Below, piece by piece: positions 36,252 to 48,122 of a DNA stretch of 64,000 bases; position 1 is the first letter of the stretch, and every line of letters begins with the position of its first letter. The DNA comes from Uloborus plumipes (Eukaryota > Arthropoda > Arachnida > Araneae > Uloboridae). Below the pieces are notes generated by a model that had not been told where the DNA came from, did no database searches, and saw only the letters and a program-made list of their open reading frames with translations. The stretch lies in assembly GCA_038373865.1 (NCBI GenBank), contig JAXGGA010005130.1, positions 16,967-80,966 on the forward strand, in the 5' to 3' direction. The position numbers were made by a program, and so were the translations under genes.

Positions 36252-36423
36252 CAGTCGAGTCCGATAATAGAATATCGGTTAAAGGAATATCCGCTTAATA
36301 TAATATATTTTCAATGCACCAACTCTAAGTAATGCCTTATTTTGATCCCGGATAATGAAATACCCCGCTTATTAGAATATAGTTTCATTTTAAAATGGCT
36401 ATTCCTTTAAGCGGGCTCTACTG
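36252..36423. mobile_element. pogo/Tigger-related MITE
   Basis: Starts CAGTCGAGTCCG and ends AAGCGGGCTCTACTG, imperfect inverted repeats, with TA on each side (36250-36251, 36424-36425). Interior words GATCCCGGATAATGAAATA and CGCTTATTAGAATA match the subterminal right end of the Tigger relic at 10697-11513. 172 bp, non-coding; presumably a derivative of that element. Confidence 0.75.
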
Positions 36424-36425
36424 TA

Positions 36426-38488
36426 TGTTAATTTCTTAAAAATAAGACATCATGTCGGCAGATTAATTTTTACACTGCAGTGAAAAATCTGTGCAAATTA
36501 GGGAGCTGCTTAAAAAATCCTCATCAAAATTATTCAACATTTTAAGTACAAATTAAAGCTTAAGAATGATATATATACATAAAAATTATATTTCTAACTT
36601 ACAGTTTTAATATATTAAGTTTTTCAATTTACACATGTACTTATACATTTTACACAAACCAACCGATGAATCCAGTCAAATTTGTATAATTTGAAAAGCA
36701 ACTTCATGGATAAATCTAAATATACGACAACCTCAAAAATACTTTTTAAGTGCAGAAAAGTTATGTTTCAATCAAATTTAGTTCTAAACAAACACTTCAA
36801 AGTATTTTGTCTGCATAATCCTCTTCCACTCTTTATCCAGCTAGGATTAGTTGTTGGAATACTGCTACTTTGACTTTGAATTCTCGCTTCTTTTTAGACC
36901 TTGTCCTTATGCATCAAAGGCTTCTGATTTTTTTTTTCGTAATCAGAAAAAAAAGAAGGAAATTATTTCGGATAATTGGACGGTTCGGTTATTTGGATTT
37001 TAGATAGTTAGATTTATCTTAACAAGTGCTCTATGGTATTCTAAAGTGTAGTTTGGATATTTTAACTTGTTCACTTCATCAAAATGAGCCTCTTAGAGTT
37101 GATAAACAGTTATGAATTAAAACAACGATTTCAATACCTACTCAATATATACCCAAATTAAACTGAGTTTAAGTACGGAAAACACTATATGTTAAGCATC
37201 TGTAATAAAACCTCTAATAACGTAACCAACTCAAGAATTACTGAACCGAACTTATTTGGAAGCACGGAGAAGTATCCTTTACATTTCGTTGCCTTATGAC
37301 AGCGCATAATTTACGTAAGTGACTCCCAGGAGGAAATCTGTGTGACTATGTTGAACAACCATTAAATCTGCACCAAGCCTTGGCTTCATAATTGTTAAGT
37401 AGATAAATGCTTCGCGCATAATCGGTGTATGTGCTGTACTTGAGCGTTTTGCTCAGATTTTGCAGTTGACTTGTGTTTTTTATCTTGCAATTATGGTTGC
37501 CTGTGCTACAGAGAAGTATTGGTCAAAACTTAACCCTTAAAAACCTTTTAGATATATACTTTGAATATTGTTGGTATTTATATCATGGTAAAATTCTTAA
37601 CAAATCGTGCTTTACTTCAATTAATACTTTAATTAATACTTTATTGTGATTTGTGGTTTAAAAGGTAAAACAAGCTGAAAAAAAATCTCAAAATATGAAA
37701 AATATTACATTTAGTCCGTTTTTCTTTTTTTACTGTATTTCAAGTGCATTAACTATGAGGACAAAAAAAAGAAATATAGATAGATAAAGGTATGAAACTT
37801 GGATCTTTATGCTTTTTTCTTTTGTTTTTCTTTTCTTATTTTAAAGGGATTACTATATGTATTCACTGCTGCTCAAAAGATTTATACGAGCTCATCCCAG
37901 CGGAAAGTTTTTTAAATATTTCTTCCACAAATTATTGAAGTTTATTTTATAGGCATATTAGCTGCAAATATTTGCATATTTTTAATAAACAGTGAACTGT
38001 AAAACTTTAATGGCATTTATAATTATTTTTTATTTATTCTCCTACTACTTAACTTTATCTCCTACGATTGAATTCTGCAGTTTCTGTCACAAATAACAAC
38101 AAATCCGAAGATGGAACAGGTATGACAGAGCGGTAATATAAAACTTGTGGTTGAGAGCTCGTTTTGTTTTCTGTTTCTTGGTAGTGAATAATCAGTTTGC
38201 AGTTAATAATTATCCGTAATTCTTATAGCTGCTCCCACACAGTTTTACGATGATTTTAAACTTTTCAATATAATTAATTTGCCGAACTTAGTGTGTTATA
38301 GTTAAAACGTATATTAAAACAAACCCCCAAATATCTTATGATTTGGCAATGTTTACCTGTTTTTGAGGCAATAGGGGAAGGATAATTGTGTGTGTGGAGA
38401 GTAGTTGAGTTGGGTGGTGCTGCTTTCTTAGTAGTTTTTCAAAAGTACTCTTCAAATCTGAGCCAACAGCCCATCCTGTATTGCATAA
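36426..38488. other. AT-rich DNA, nothing recognised
   Basis: No gene or repeat supported over about 2 kb. Confidence 0.5.
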
Positions 38489-39522
38489 CTAGCTGCCAGG
38501 GCAGCTAGATTAGCTTCCTGCGGCATGTTGATGCATAACGTCCCCCCTCTCTAACTTTTACCTCATTCTGAAGTTTTATTTGATATAATTTAATGTTCAT
38601 TCGATTTCAAGACGTACCACGAACGTGGCCCGGCGTTGCACGGGCACTTCGTGCCCTGAAAGTAGTGAGGAAAATGTCAAGAAACTACTCCCCGCCAAGG
38701 CGGCTCGCTAACAGGCGCTTCACGCCTTTACTTTTTTCCTGTATAAAAAAAATCATTCGAATTATTGAGATGCTTCGCGCCTTCAAGATGGTGAGGAAAG
38801 TTTCAGTAAGTTCAGCTCAGGCGCGGATCCAGAGTGGGGTCATGGGGATCATGACCCCCCCCCCCCCTTAACCGACCAAATATAGCAAAAAATTGCATTT
38901 TTGGGACTTATTTTACGAAAAAACTGCCAAACCACCCCATTTTTGCACAAAAATTGCACTTTGACACCCCCTTTCCGAAAATGACCCCCTCCTTAACCAG
39001 AAGCTGGATCCGCCCTTGGTTCAGCTCGCTCAAAGAAGAAAAAGCAGACATTGATACTCAGTTTTTAATATAAGTAGATGGCTCTTCAACAAATGACTGT
39101 TTCAAAATATTACAAGTAGCTAGCGATAAAAATACTATGTAAGTCGCCCGCTTATGAGTTTCGTGTTTGATTTAGTTAAGCCTTCATTCAAAATTCTCAT
39201 TTTCATTTTTATTATTGTTTCATGGCATGGCAACCACGTTTTGCAATGCAAGAATGGATTTCATATTTAATCATTTATTAGGCTTAATCGCTTTAAACTT
39301 GACTACTTATTAATTGATATCTTCGCTAATTAAAATCGTATAATTATATAGATTGAAACTAATGAAGCTTGAAAAATTACCTATCTATCGGTACCTGGTT
39401 CGACTTTCAGTTCATTGGCGTTCAGGAGAAAGAAGCGTGACATAGAAAGATAGAAAGATAGTTAGAAAGATAGTTAGAAAGAAAGATAGTGAGAAAGATA
39501 CTCAGTTTTTAATATAAGTAGA
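38489..39522 (-). mobile_element. Helitron-like element, family 2, copy 1
   Basis: On the minus strand it starts TCTACTTATATTAAAAACTG (from 39522), carries a degenerate (TTTC)n / TAACTATCTTTC stretch, then GAACGCCAATGAACTGAAAG, a second internal copy of the start (ending near 39085), a run of small hairpins, and ends CTAGCTGCCCTGGCAGCTAG at 38489 followed by T. TC…hairpin-CTAG and A/T flanks fit Helitrons. Homologous to 53217-54045 and 59079-59896. Longer than these because a hAT MITE (38818-39018) is inserted. No Rep/helicase coding sequence. Confidence 0.7.
38818..39018. mobile_element. hAT MITE nested in the Helitron-like copy
   Basis: Starts CAGGCGCGGATCCAG and ends CTGGATCCGCCCTTG, a 15-bp inverted repeat with few mismatches. 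GTTCAGCT is duplicated on both sides (38810-38817, 39019-39026); the sister copies at 53217 and 59079 have a single AGCGAGCTGAAC at this place, confirming the insertion. An 8-bp duplication and CAG termini are hAT hallmarks. Interior has C and G runs, no coding sequence. 201 bp. Confidence 0.85.
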
Positions 39523-41060
39523 TAAATTCCAAGCATATGAAATCCTCATACATCTCTACCTATCATTTTTACCAGGATCGAGCCTCAAAGGGCTTTAAGC
39601 AATTTTGGCAACGAAAGAATTTCCAATCTTTTAAAGGCATTATTCATCATGCTTTAACTGAATGCATTGAAGCATTTTACTTCGTAAGTCTAGGATTCCT
39701 TCAACTATAAAGTAATAGGTAATTTTTCATCTCCAAAGTAGATGATTGATGACAATGTAATACATTGAAGATGATTTTATATTCTTTATACATTGTCATG
39801 CACGTTAAGTATTGCTGCTTTCAATATCATTAGACTAAATATCGATATCGAAGCATTAAGTCATGAAATACTGGTTTGTAAAATGGTTCTGGATAAACTA
39901 ATCTTTTGATGTATGAAAGAGTAAAATAAAAGCTAGTTGTTGTCCTCAACTACAAGATAAATATTCCAAATAAAATGCTTGCATTAATCTATATACTTTT
40001 AAGGTATTTCTGCGAAAGTATGATCCCTATTTCCACAGAAACAATGTTAACTTATCTCTAAGCGGCTTACTGGAAATAATATTACTTATAACTTTCATAA
40101 ATGTTGCTGTTAAACTCATTTTTATATGACGGATGAAATCTTGACCACTCATTTTTATTTCTTTGAGGAGGGAAAATACAAGGAAAAAGGAAAAAAAACT
40201 GACTAAATATTGCTAGTATCAAAATAAATAGCAATCCTGAAATTTTGACAAATAGTCTACAAAAAACATTAAAAAACAAGAAGTTCTGTCAAGAACTAAA
40301 CGAGCCTACTTTCCCGTACATCGACATCGGCATTCTAGCATCTGATCAATATTCCCTTGAATATCTGAAACTGAAAGTTATCTCAAACATACCTTTATAG
40401 CACTTAAAGTTGATTTCTAAAAAGCAAAATATACCCCTCTCAACAGATGAAATGGACACGTAAAAAGTAAATAAAAGAGTAAATAAAGTTTTGTCGCACC
40501 TTTTAAAGAATGTAACTGTTCTAGTTCTTCCGTAGAAAAATTTCACAATCGTTCTCAAAAGAAAAAAAAAATAATAAATAAAATAAAAGTACAAAGAACA
40601 TCAAAACAAATTTTATCAAAGAAAGAAAAAAAAACCTCGTTCGTTAATAAAATGTCTCGAATTTTATTTTTAATCCGTTGCCAGTTGTTAAATATAAATA
40701 AAGAATAATATGCTCTCGTGAATGAAAAATTTTTGTAAACAAAAAAATAAAAAATCGTCTGCCAAAAAAAAATAAATAAATATATAAATAAAAATAAGAA
40801 TAAGAAATTAAACAAACAAAAAAAATGAATAAATAAACAAAAAATCGTCTGCCCAGGCAGCCATTTTTTTCTGAGCCTGCATTTCCGCCATATTTGCGGC
40901 GTCGGAGTCGGAATCAGAGTCCTCACAGAAGATTTTTCAGAAAAGTACTTTACATACATTTTTTATCAAAACCGTTTTCTTACAAAGTTAGTTTGAAGGA
41001 AATAAGCCTTTAAGTTCAGAATCAACATTCAATTTATATTTCCCAGTAGGCGCTCATGGA
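39523..41060. other. AT-rich DNA, nothing recognised
   Basis: A (TAAA)n-like low-complexity stretch spans about 40730-40850, with CAAAAAATCGTCTGCC repeated near its two ends. It is followed by GTCGGAGTCGGAATCAGAGT at about 40901-40920. The long minus-strand frames across this stretch are low-complexity Phe/Leu/Ile. Confidence 0.45.
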
Positions 41061-41354
41061 AAAAAAATTTCTGAACGGTTCATCATTAAACGAAAAATGG
41101 TTCAAATTGAAAAGTGAAATATAGGAATGAGTCTCTCCGAGATCTTTCGAACAAAAAACGTTTATTCAATTTTGGAGGGTTCACTCAGAAGTTATTAGGT
41201 GGGGAAAGGTTGTTTGAACGGTGCAATGTTAAACGAAAAAATGTTCAAATTGAAAATTTAAATACGGTAATGAAGTATCCTTGCCGAGATTTTTCGAACA
41301 AAAAAAAGTTTGTTTAAATCGGACTGTTCACGCAAAAGGTATTAGGGGTGAGAG

Positions 41355-41520
41355 CAGGGACGTCATTTCAAGTTTTTCCAGGGGGGGGAGGGTCCAAACG
41401 CAATGCAATTTCATCAGAAAACATTAAAAACCACGCCCACTTATATGCAAATACATTGATTTCTCAAAGCCAGGGGGGGGGCAATTGACCCTCCCCCCCG
41501 CCCCCCTAAATAACGGGCGG
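41355..41520. mobile_element. hAT-like MITE, G-run family
   Basis: Starts CAGGGACGTCATTTCAAGTT and ends CCCCTAAATAACGGGCGG, with imperfect inverted ends. The same family lies in opposite orientation at 43205-43371. The tandem array on its right side resumes later in the unit, so the insertion came with a deletion or later recombination; no duplication is preserved. Confidence 0.5.
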
Positions 41521-41738
41521 TAATACGGTAATAAAGTATCCTTGCCGAGATGCTTCGAACAAAAAAAAAAAATGTTTAAATCGGACTGTTAACTCAAAAT
41601 TTATTAGGGGTGACAGCTTGTTTGAACGGTTCAATGTTTAACGAAAAATTTTTCAAATCGAAAATGTAGATACGGGAGTGAAGTATCCTTGAAAAGATCT
41701 TTCGAACAAAAAAAAGTTTGTTCAAATCGGACTGTTAA

Positions 41739-41822
41739 CCCTAGAATACTAACGTGTTTTTTTTTAACGCTAATACTAAATAGAAAGATGAGTAAAAATT
41801 ACTCATGATTAGTATTCTAGGG
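41739..41822. mobile_element. 84-bp piggyBac-type MITE in TTAA
   Basis: CCCTAGAATACTAA at 41739 and TTAGTATTCTAGGG ending 41822 are mirror copies (14 bp), flanked by TTAA on both sides (41735-41738, 41823-41826). The CCCTAGA terminus and TTAA target are diagnostic of piggyBac-related elements. Removing the element and one TTAA restores the tandem-unit words GGACTGTTAAC…TCAAAA seen elsewhere in the array. Confidence 0.85.
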
Positions 41823-42005
41823 TTAACTAAAAAGTTAATATCGCAGGACAGGTTATTTGAACGGCTCAAAGTTGAACCAAACATTGTTCAAATCGAAAAA
41901 TCAAATATGGGAATGAGCTGTACTCGCCGAGTTCTTTCCAACAAAAAAAATTTCGTTCAAATCGGAATGTTCATTCAAAAGTTATTCGGGGGGGGGGGGG
42001 ACAGA

Positions 42006-43196
42006 CAGAAGGACCGACACACAAATTCTCCATCTCAATACCCTACTTTCAAATTTTTAATTTTTCGATATTTCTTTTCTTTTTTTTTGTTTCTTTTTGA
42101 CTTTGTTTTGGACTTGGCGATATTTTTTGAACTTAGCGATATTTTTTGGACTTAGCGATATTTTTTGGATGCATTAAGCCACTTTTATTTTTTTTTTCGT
42201 CTCTTTTATTTTTAACGGGAAAGTAGGCTAAAAAGACGTAGTTTGTAAGTATTGATTGTCATTTTAAAAACAAGCAAATGTTACTATTATGAATTGGCTT
42301 TCTTGAAAATTAAATACTTAAATAACCATGTGGCAGGTTGGGTAGTGCTTGAATGAACTAAATGAAACTAACAATGATGAAAGTTCCATTTTCCATTTAA
42401 AATACGCTTTGGAATCTGTTTAATCACATGAATTCAAACTTAAAAGGTATTGTTGTATGTTAAATACATTAAAAATGCTTTTGTGTTATGTTGTTACATG
42501 CAAGAAAACCCTATACACTTAAACAAATTACAAATTAAGAAGAAAAATTAACAATTTACTTTTTTATTTTACTTCTAAAATAAATTTGAAGAAATTTCTT
42601 GGATCACCTTTATAAATTATAGTAACTATGGATTTTTTCTTAAATGTAAATTTTCGGGAAAATACCTTAATCTTAGTTACATCTACAAGAAATGTTCAGA
42701 CGTCTATTAAATCGAACACTAAAACGCTATTTTCAAAACACTTTCTCATCAATGCCACAAAATGAGTATCCATTTTTTTAACATGTTAATTTTTATACAG
42801 ATGAATAAGAACAGTTTTCAGAAAAATGTGTATTTAAATTATCGCAATTTTGGGTTAAAATAAATAGTCACCTACATACTGTGCTCCTAAGCCTTCGGTT
42901 AAGTCAAATTTCAGAGACGTACATTTTTTGGCGAGGGAAAAACATACATTGATGAACAAAATACACACTCAGTGCTCATGGAGTAACTGAGTGGATTTGA
43001 TTTTACTCCAGAGGGCGCACATGGAAAATAAAGCGTTACCTGCGCAACGTGTTTAGTTTCTTAAAAAATTAAGTGCTCGCAGTTATGTGCTGTCCGGCGC
43101 TTTTTGAGTTTATCCTACATTTACGTAAAATATCTTCACACACACACTTCCTGTAAGTTTTTCATTTTGTATTTGTTTGGGTTAGTGTGTACAAAG
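42006..43196. other. AT-rich DNA, nothing recognised
   Basis: A short repeat of (TTGGACTTAGCGATATTTTT) runs three times at about 42108-42170. No gene supported. Confidence 0.45.
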
Positions 43197-43204
43197 CTAT
43201 AAAG

Positions 43205-43371
43205 GCAGTACCGTTATTTAGGGGGGAGGGGCGCAATTGTCCCCTCTCCGCTTCGAGAAATTAATGTTATAAGTAAGCGTGGCCCTTGCTGTTTTCTGAC
43301 GAGATTGCATTGTGTTTGCACCTCTTGTCCCCCTCCACCCACTCCAGGAAAAAACTTGAAATGACGGGCCT
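43205..43371. mobile_element. hAT-like MITE with 8-bp duplication
   Basis: CTATAAAG is duplicated on both sides (43197-43204, 43372-43379), as expected for hAT. The left end GCAGTACCGTTATTTAGGGG and the right end CTTGAAATGACGGGCCT are the two ends of the family at 41355-41520, reversed. 167 bp, non-coding. The frames that cross it are chance. Confidence 0.7.
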
Positions 43372-43379
43372 CTATAAAG

Positions 43380-44566
43380 TTTCAAAATTATTGTTCGTAA
43401 CAAAAACTGCAAATGCACGAAGCCTATCGTACAATGCACGTATTGCATCATTTTTTTTACGGTTCTTTCCAATTGTTACGTTTTAAGGTGATTATCCAGA
43501 AATAATGTTGGGCTGAACTTTGCTACAAAACTCGACTTCATTTCGTAGATTGAAAAAAGAAATTCGATAGTCTATTCTTTGCATGTTTCAATTGTTATCA
43601 AAATTTTAAGCTGACTTTCAAAATTACAAACTAAGAATAACTTAACAAAAATATTTATTAACAGATAACACGCAAAAATAAATTTTAACCATAACGGTTC
43701 TTGTTGCTATTATTTCACTCTGGTACAATATGGCAATTTTTAAAATTTAAATACCTTCTTCCTTCCAATGACAATTATTTCAATAGATAACTGTAAAAGT
43801 ACTCGAAACTAAAACCAACACAGAATTTAAACATAGCTTAATTTTGTAAACCATCGATTCAAAATCCTACATTTAATCCAAGTAATATCTCCAATCCCGG
43901 AAAACTTTTCCTTTCAACTTTACCGTTAAATGATTTGCCTTTTGGAAATGATTAACATATTGCACAGCTCCCTCCTTTCATCATCATAACTCCTGTTCTT
44001 TTCCCCCCGTTCTGGAATAAAGCACCTGTTTTCCATATGAAATGGATTCCGCAGATTCCGTACCAAATGAATAAAATACTGAACATTACTTTTAGTTTTT
44101 ACTGCACCGGAATGCGGCTTTTGGGATTAGTATCGTACGTTCTCATTCAAAAGTTTCGAATGGCGTTTATCAAAGTTATTTAAGCTGATACTTCGAAAAA
44201 GTAAAATATCAGTATTATTCAGCTTTTGGATCCTAGTTTTGTACAACGAGGATGTTTTGCGAAATTAGAATAATTTTAAAATAAGCAGATTTTTTTCTGT
44301 GTTCAAGAGCTTAGAAAAACATTTTATCGTATTAATGTATAGGTTTTTGGTAAGTCGCCATTGGGCCGGTAGGTATTTTTAGTTTATAGCCGCTTTTTAT
44401 CACTAGTACCTATTTTATTCAAAATTTTATTTAATTAATTATTTATTTTTTAACAAAAACACAAAATAAAACATCAGCTATTCGGGAAAGTATTACATAT
44501 TCGGTCAAACTGCAATTTTATTCATTTGCAGACCCCTTTCCTCAAGGTATGTTTAAACATTCAATA
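43380..44566. other. AT-rich DNA, nothing recognised
   Basis: No gene or repeat supported. Confidence 0.5.
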
Positions 44567-44568
44567 TA

Positions 44569-44824
44569 TCGCACGCCTAGAAGAATACTGTCACAACTCA
44601 AAAACAGAAAAATTTAAGACATGGAAAAGAAATTGATATATTAAAGCAATTAGTAATGGTGCAGTCTATCATACATTAGGTTAGATCATTTCGGCTCATT
44701 TGCTCTCCTAAAAATTTTAAAATAAACGTTTCTTTTTGACTTTTAAATCATGGCTCTGGGTACATCTCTGAACATTCAGAGTTTCGACTTTTTGAGTTGT
44801 GACAGTATTCTTCTAGGCGTGCGA
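44569..44824. mobile_element. 256-bp MITE with about 36-bp perfect inverted ends
   Basis: TCGCACGCCTAGAAGAATAC at 44569 continues through TGTCACAACTCAAAAA and is mirrored perfectly ending at 44824. TA lies on both sides (44567-44568, 44825-44826). Interior non-coding. Likely a Tc1/mariner-type non-autonomous element; the perfect ends suggest recent movement. Confidence 0.75.
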
Positions 44825-45297
44825 TATGCCCGCAATTTGCAAGTTTGCGCTTGCTAGCTCTTGCAGGTTAGGGATGGGAGAGTGAAATAAATAATGGCAT
44901 TTTTTATTACGAGGGGAAATTATTTATGTGCCCAAAAACACGTTTTATTACGATCTCTTACTTTCCACTAATTTATGTTTGTTGTATTATTACACTGCTA
45001 TATGGTATCCTGGTAAAGTTAAAACTTTCAAACCACACCAGAAAAAATATTTCAACCAGCTCGTATGATATGGGCGTTTTTCTGTAAACCCGTATAACTG
45101 GCTGTCCGGACAGAGTATTTCAAAAATAATTAAGTGTAATCAAGTAATTATCTCTCTTAATTCAAGTAAAGCATTAATAAGTTGAAGCCCAAATTGTATT
45201 TGAATCGATAACAATTTTTTTCTACAAATTAATTAATTCCTAAAAACAAAGTCCTCGGCTGTCCCAATCCCATAGTCTGTTAAATGTGGTTTGGGGT

Positions 45298-45786
45298 CAA
45301 AATGTCGCGGCCGAAATGTCGCGGGCCAAAATGTCGCGGCCAAAATGTCGCCGAGCCAAAATGTCGCGGGCTAAAATGCCGCGGGCAAAAATGTCGCCGG
45401 TCCAAAATGTCGCCGAGCCAAAATGTCGCGGGCTAAAATGTCGCGGGCCAAAATGTCGCCGGTCCAAAATGTCGCCGAGCCAAAATGTCGCGGGCTAAAA
45501 TGTCGCGGGTCAAAATGTCGCCGGTCCAAAATGTCGCCTGCCTAAAATGTCGCGGGCCAAAATGTCGCGTGGTCAAAATGTCGCCGGTCAAAATGTCGCC
45601 GGTCAAAAATGTCGCCGGGCCAAAATGTCGCCGGTCCAAAATGTCGCCGGTCTAAAATGTCGCCGGGCCAAAATGTCGCCGGTCCAGAATGTCGCCGGAC
45701 AAAAATGTCGCCGGTCCAGAATGTCGCCGGTCAAAAATGTCGCCGGTCCAAAATAACGCCGGTCCAAAATATATCCGTTCCAAAAT
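45298..45786 (+). repeat. left terminal minisatellite, about 31 units of AAAATGTCGCC(G/-)GKCC
   Basis: Tandem units of 14-16 bp with a nearly invariant AAAATGTCGC core and variable tail (GGCC, CGAGCC, GGGCT, CGGTCC, CGGTCA). At about 45340-45530 four unit types recur in order (CGAGCC, GGGCT, GGGCC/A, CGGTCC) three times, a higher-order repeat of about 61 bp. Units nearest the interior are most degenerate (AAAATAACG, AAAATATATCC). Open frames across the array (Met-Ser-Arg-Ala-Lys type) are a by-product of the repeat. Confidence 0.9.
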
Positions 45787-47726
45787 GACGTAAGTGTATA
45801 GTACAGATTGAATGTTTCCAGTAATTTACAAATTCAATGCAGCTTAATTATGCAGCTCAATTTTACTAATAAGCTTGTCACGATATGATAAATACACCTG
45901 TTTAGTAACTTTTTTTAAACGTAGCAGTTTAGAAAATTAGCTTAAGTTATTAACAAAAATGTAACTAAATTGATTTCTTCTAAAGCTTAAATTATTTCAG
46001 TACCAAAATAATGCCATAGTTTTTTCAGGGCTGTACTTAGGGCCCAGGGACGCTAAATTTCTTCCTTTTTTAATACGCTTTTACTAGTTTCACAAGTAGG
46101 TTTTTTTGTTTGTTCGTTTGTATGTATGTAACTCTGAGTCAAAAATAAAATTCACGTTCTTTACAAACGTATAAAAGTAATATGTTTAATACCATTATTA
46201 TTACTAAAGGCTAAACTATGTTGCATGTTGATGCATAATAAGTGCATTTGACACTAGTTCTGAGTTGGGCATCGATCGTCCACAAAATGCATATTATAAG
46301 TGCATGTAAACTTAGCGGATATTCAACAGTTTTCAAAATCTTCTTTTGAATTTGATTTTCTCTAAAAGCGTATTTTTTAGTTTTTTTAAACTATATTTAG
46401 GATTATTTCTTTTTTTTTTTCACATAAAGAAATTAAACAAATAAATTTGCTGTAAATGCATTTTTTTTTTTTTGCAAAAACGGAATACCGTTTAATCACC
46501 GCGTAGCCGGCAATTTTCTTATAGAACATTTTCTTTAAGAGTTATTTGGGGACGTTTGAAATCAAATTAGTTCATGGAATTATTGCTTTCTTTGTAACAA
46601 CTGAGTGGTGGAAGGGGAGGTGAAATATGTCAAGAGAAAAAATGGTATTATATTCAACTCCACATTTAAATACTGATTGTAACGAAGGTACAGAACCATG
46701 TCTGAGCTGATTAACGCCAGAAATGAATAAGCATCTCTCCCTTTAAGACCATTCTACAAACAAAATTTTGTCTGAATACTTGCATTACTTCTTGATACAC
46801 ATCACTCACAAATAATGAAAAATAAAAAGTTCAATTGCTCTGCTTCCTCGATGATGTGGCGTATCTTCTGAAGGCTTCCTATGGGCCAATTTTTATTTTA
46901 TTTCGTCTGAACCTTCTTCAGACATTAATCACGCTATGCTGAAAACGTTCCATTACATTCTTGCATGTAAAAACTTGGAAGAACTATCGGCAAAAACCAA
47001 TCAGCACTGAATCACATATTGGTTGGTACATGTATGTACCAAATTTCATTCTAATTCACGCACTAAGTTTTGTGGTAGAGTCGCCCCCAAAAAATGGGTC
47101 ACGCAGATACACACTTACACATTTTCCCTTAAAAAAAAATAAACGATAAAATTGAATTCCTCACACGTCAGAAAGTGTAAATTCTTCCAAATTGACAATT
47201 TTTCACTGATCCAATACTTTCTTTTACACATTTTATGAAGAAGAAAATAAAAAGACCTCTATTATTTAAATAATATAGACTTGCTTTCGATCATGTAAGA
47301 AATGTTAACAGAAACCAAGTTTCAAACATTGTATATCTGTCTTATTCATTTCACTGTTCTTCAACTTCTTTTTTAACACACAAATTTTCCTTTCGATATC
47401 AATTAAACTTGGCTTGGGCTGCTAATCTATTCGTTTTTAAGTTTGTAGATAGCGAGTTACGGTGAAATAAGCTATTGTAAATAAATAACGTACGCTTGTT
47501 TGAAAACTATTTGTTTCTTGGAAAGCTCTCGAAACAGTTACAAGCCGAAAGGGTAAATTTTTTTTAGTATTTTCAAAAATTTTAGTCCATACTATCGTTA
47601 ACGCACACGTTCATCAACAGCAATTAGCAATTTTTTGCTAATTCGGTGTAAAAAAGCCTTTTCATATATTTTAATTTTTGATACTAACTGTATCAATATC
47701 GGACCTACTACATTTTTGTCTGACGA
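45787..47726. other. interior of the foldback-type element, no gene recognised
   Basis: AT-rich with no transposase motif in either strand. GTACCAAATTTCATTCTAAT at about 47036, followed by GTGGTAGAGTCGCCC and CACGCAGATACACACTTACA, resembles an RTE-type retroposon tail that landed inside. A poly(T) run is at about 46460-46472. Confidence 0.5.
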
Positions 47727-48122
47727 CATTTGAACTGGCGACATTTTGGCCCGCGACATTTTTGACCGGCGACATTTTGGACCTGCGACATTTTGGACCG
47801 GCGACATTTTGGACCGGCGACATTTTAGACCGGCGACATTTTTGATCGGCGACATTTTTGACCGGCGACATTTTGGCCCGGCGACATTTTTGACCGGCGA
47901 CATTTTGACCACGCGACATTTTGGCCCACGACATTTTGGGCAGGCGACATTTTGGACCGGCGACATTTTGGCCCGCGACATTTTAGCCCGCGACATTTTG
48001 GCTCGGCGACATTTTGGACCGGCGACATTTTGGCCCGCGACATTTTAGCCCGCGACATTTTGGCTCGGCGACATTTTGGCCGCGACATTTTGGCCCGCGA
48101 CATTTCGGCCGCGACATTTTGG
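47727..48122 (-). repeat. right terminal minisatellite, about 26 units, inverted relative to the left array
   Basis: Reverse-complement units GGCCCGCGACATTTT / GGACCGGCGACATTTT. The outermost units mirror the outermost left units in the same order (GGCCG, GGGCC, GGCC, CGAGCC, GGGCT, GGGCC, CGGTCC, CGAGCC, GGGCT, GGGCC, CGGTCC), so the same higher-order pattern is present at both ends. Confidence 0.9.

Larger units (their letters stand above)
41061..42005 (+). repeat. degenerate tandem array, unit about 142 bp
   Basis: TTCAAAT(T/C)GAAAA recurs at about 41101, 41243, 41650 and 41888, each followed by (A/C)GGGAATGAAGTATCCTTGCC-like words and TCTTTCGAACAAAAAA. The first two copies give a period of about 142 bp; the later spacings are stretched by a hAT-like MITE (41355-41520) and a piggyBac-like MITE (41739-41822). 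It ends in a G run and GACAGACAGAAGGACCGAC, as retroposon tails do. Four to five units, non-coding. Confidence 0.6.

Noticed and set aside
40555..40959. 134-codon minus-strand frame rich in Phe, Leu and Ile
   Set aside because: Spans an (AAAT)-type low-complexity stretch; no motif.
45298..45786. CRISPR array
   Set aside because: Units are contiguous 14-16 bp repeats without spacers, in an animal genome, and are mirrored at the other end of a transposon.
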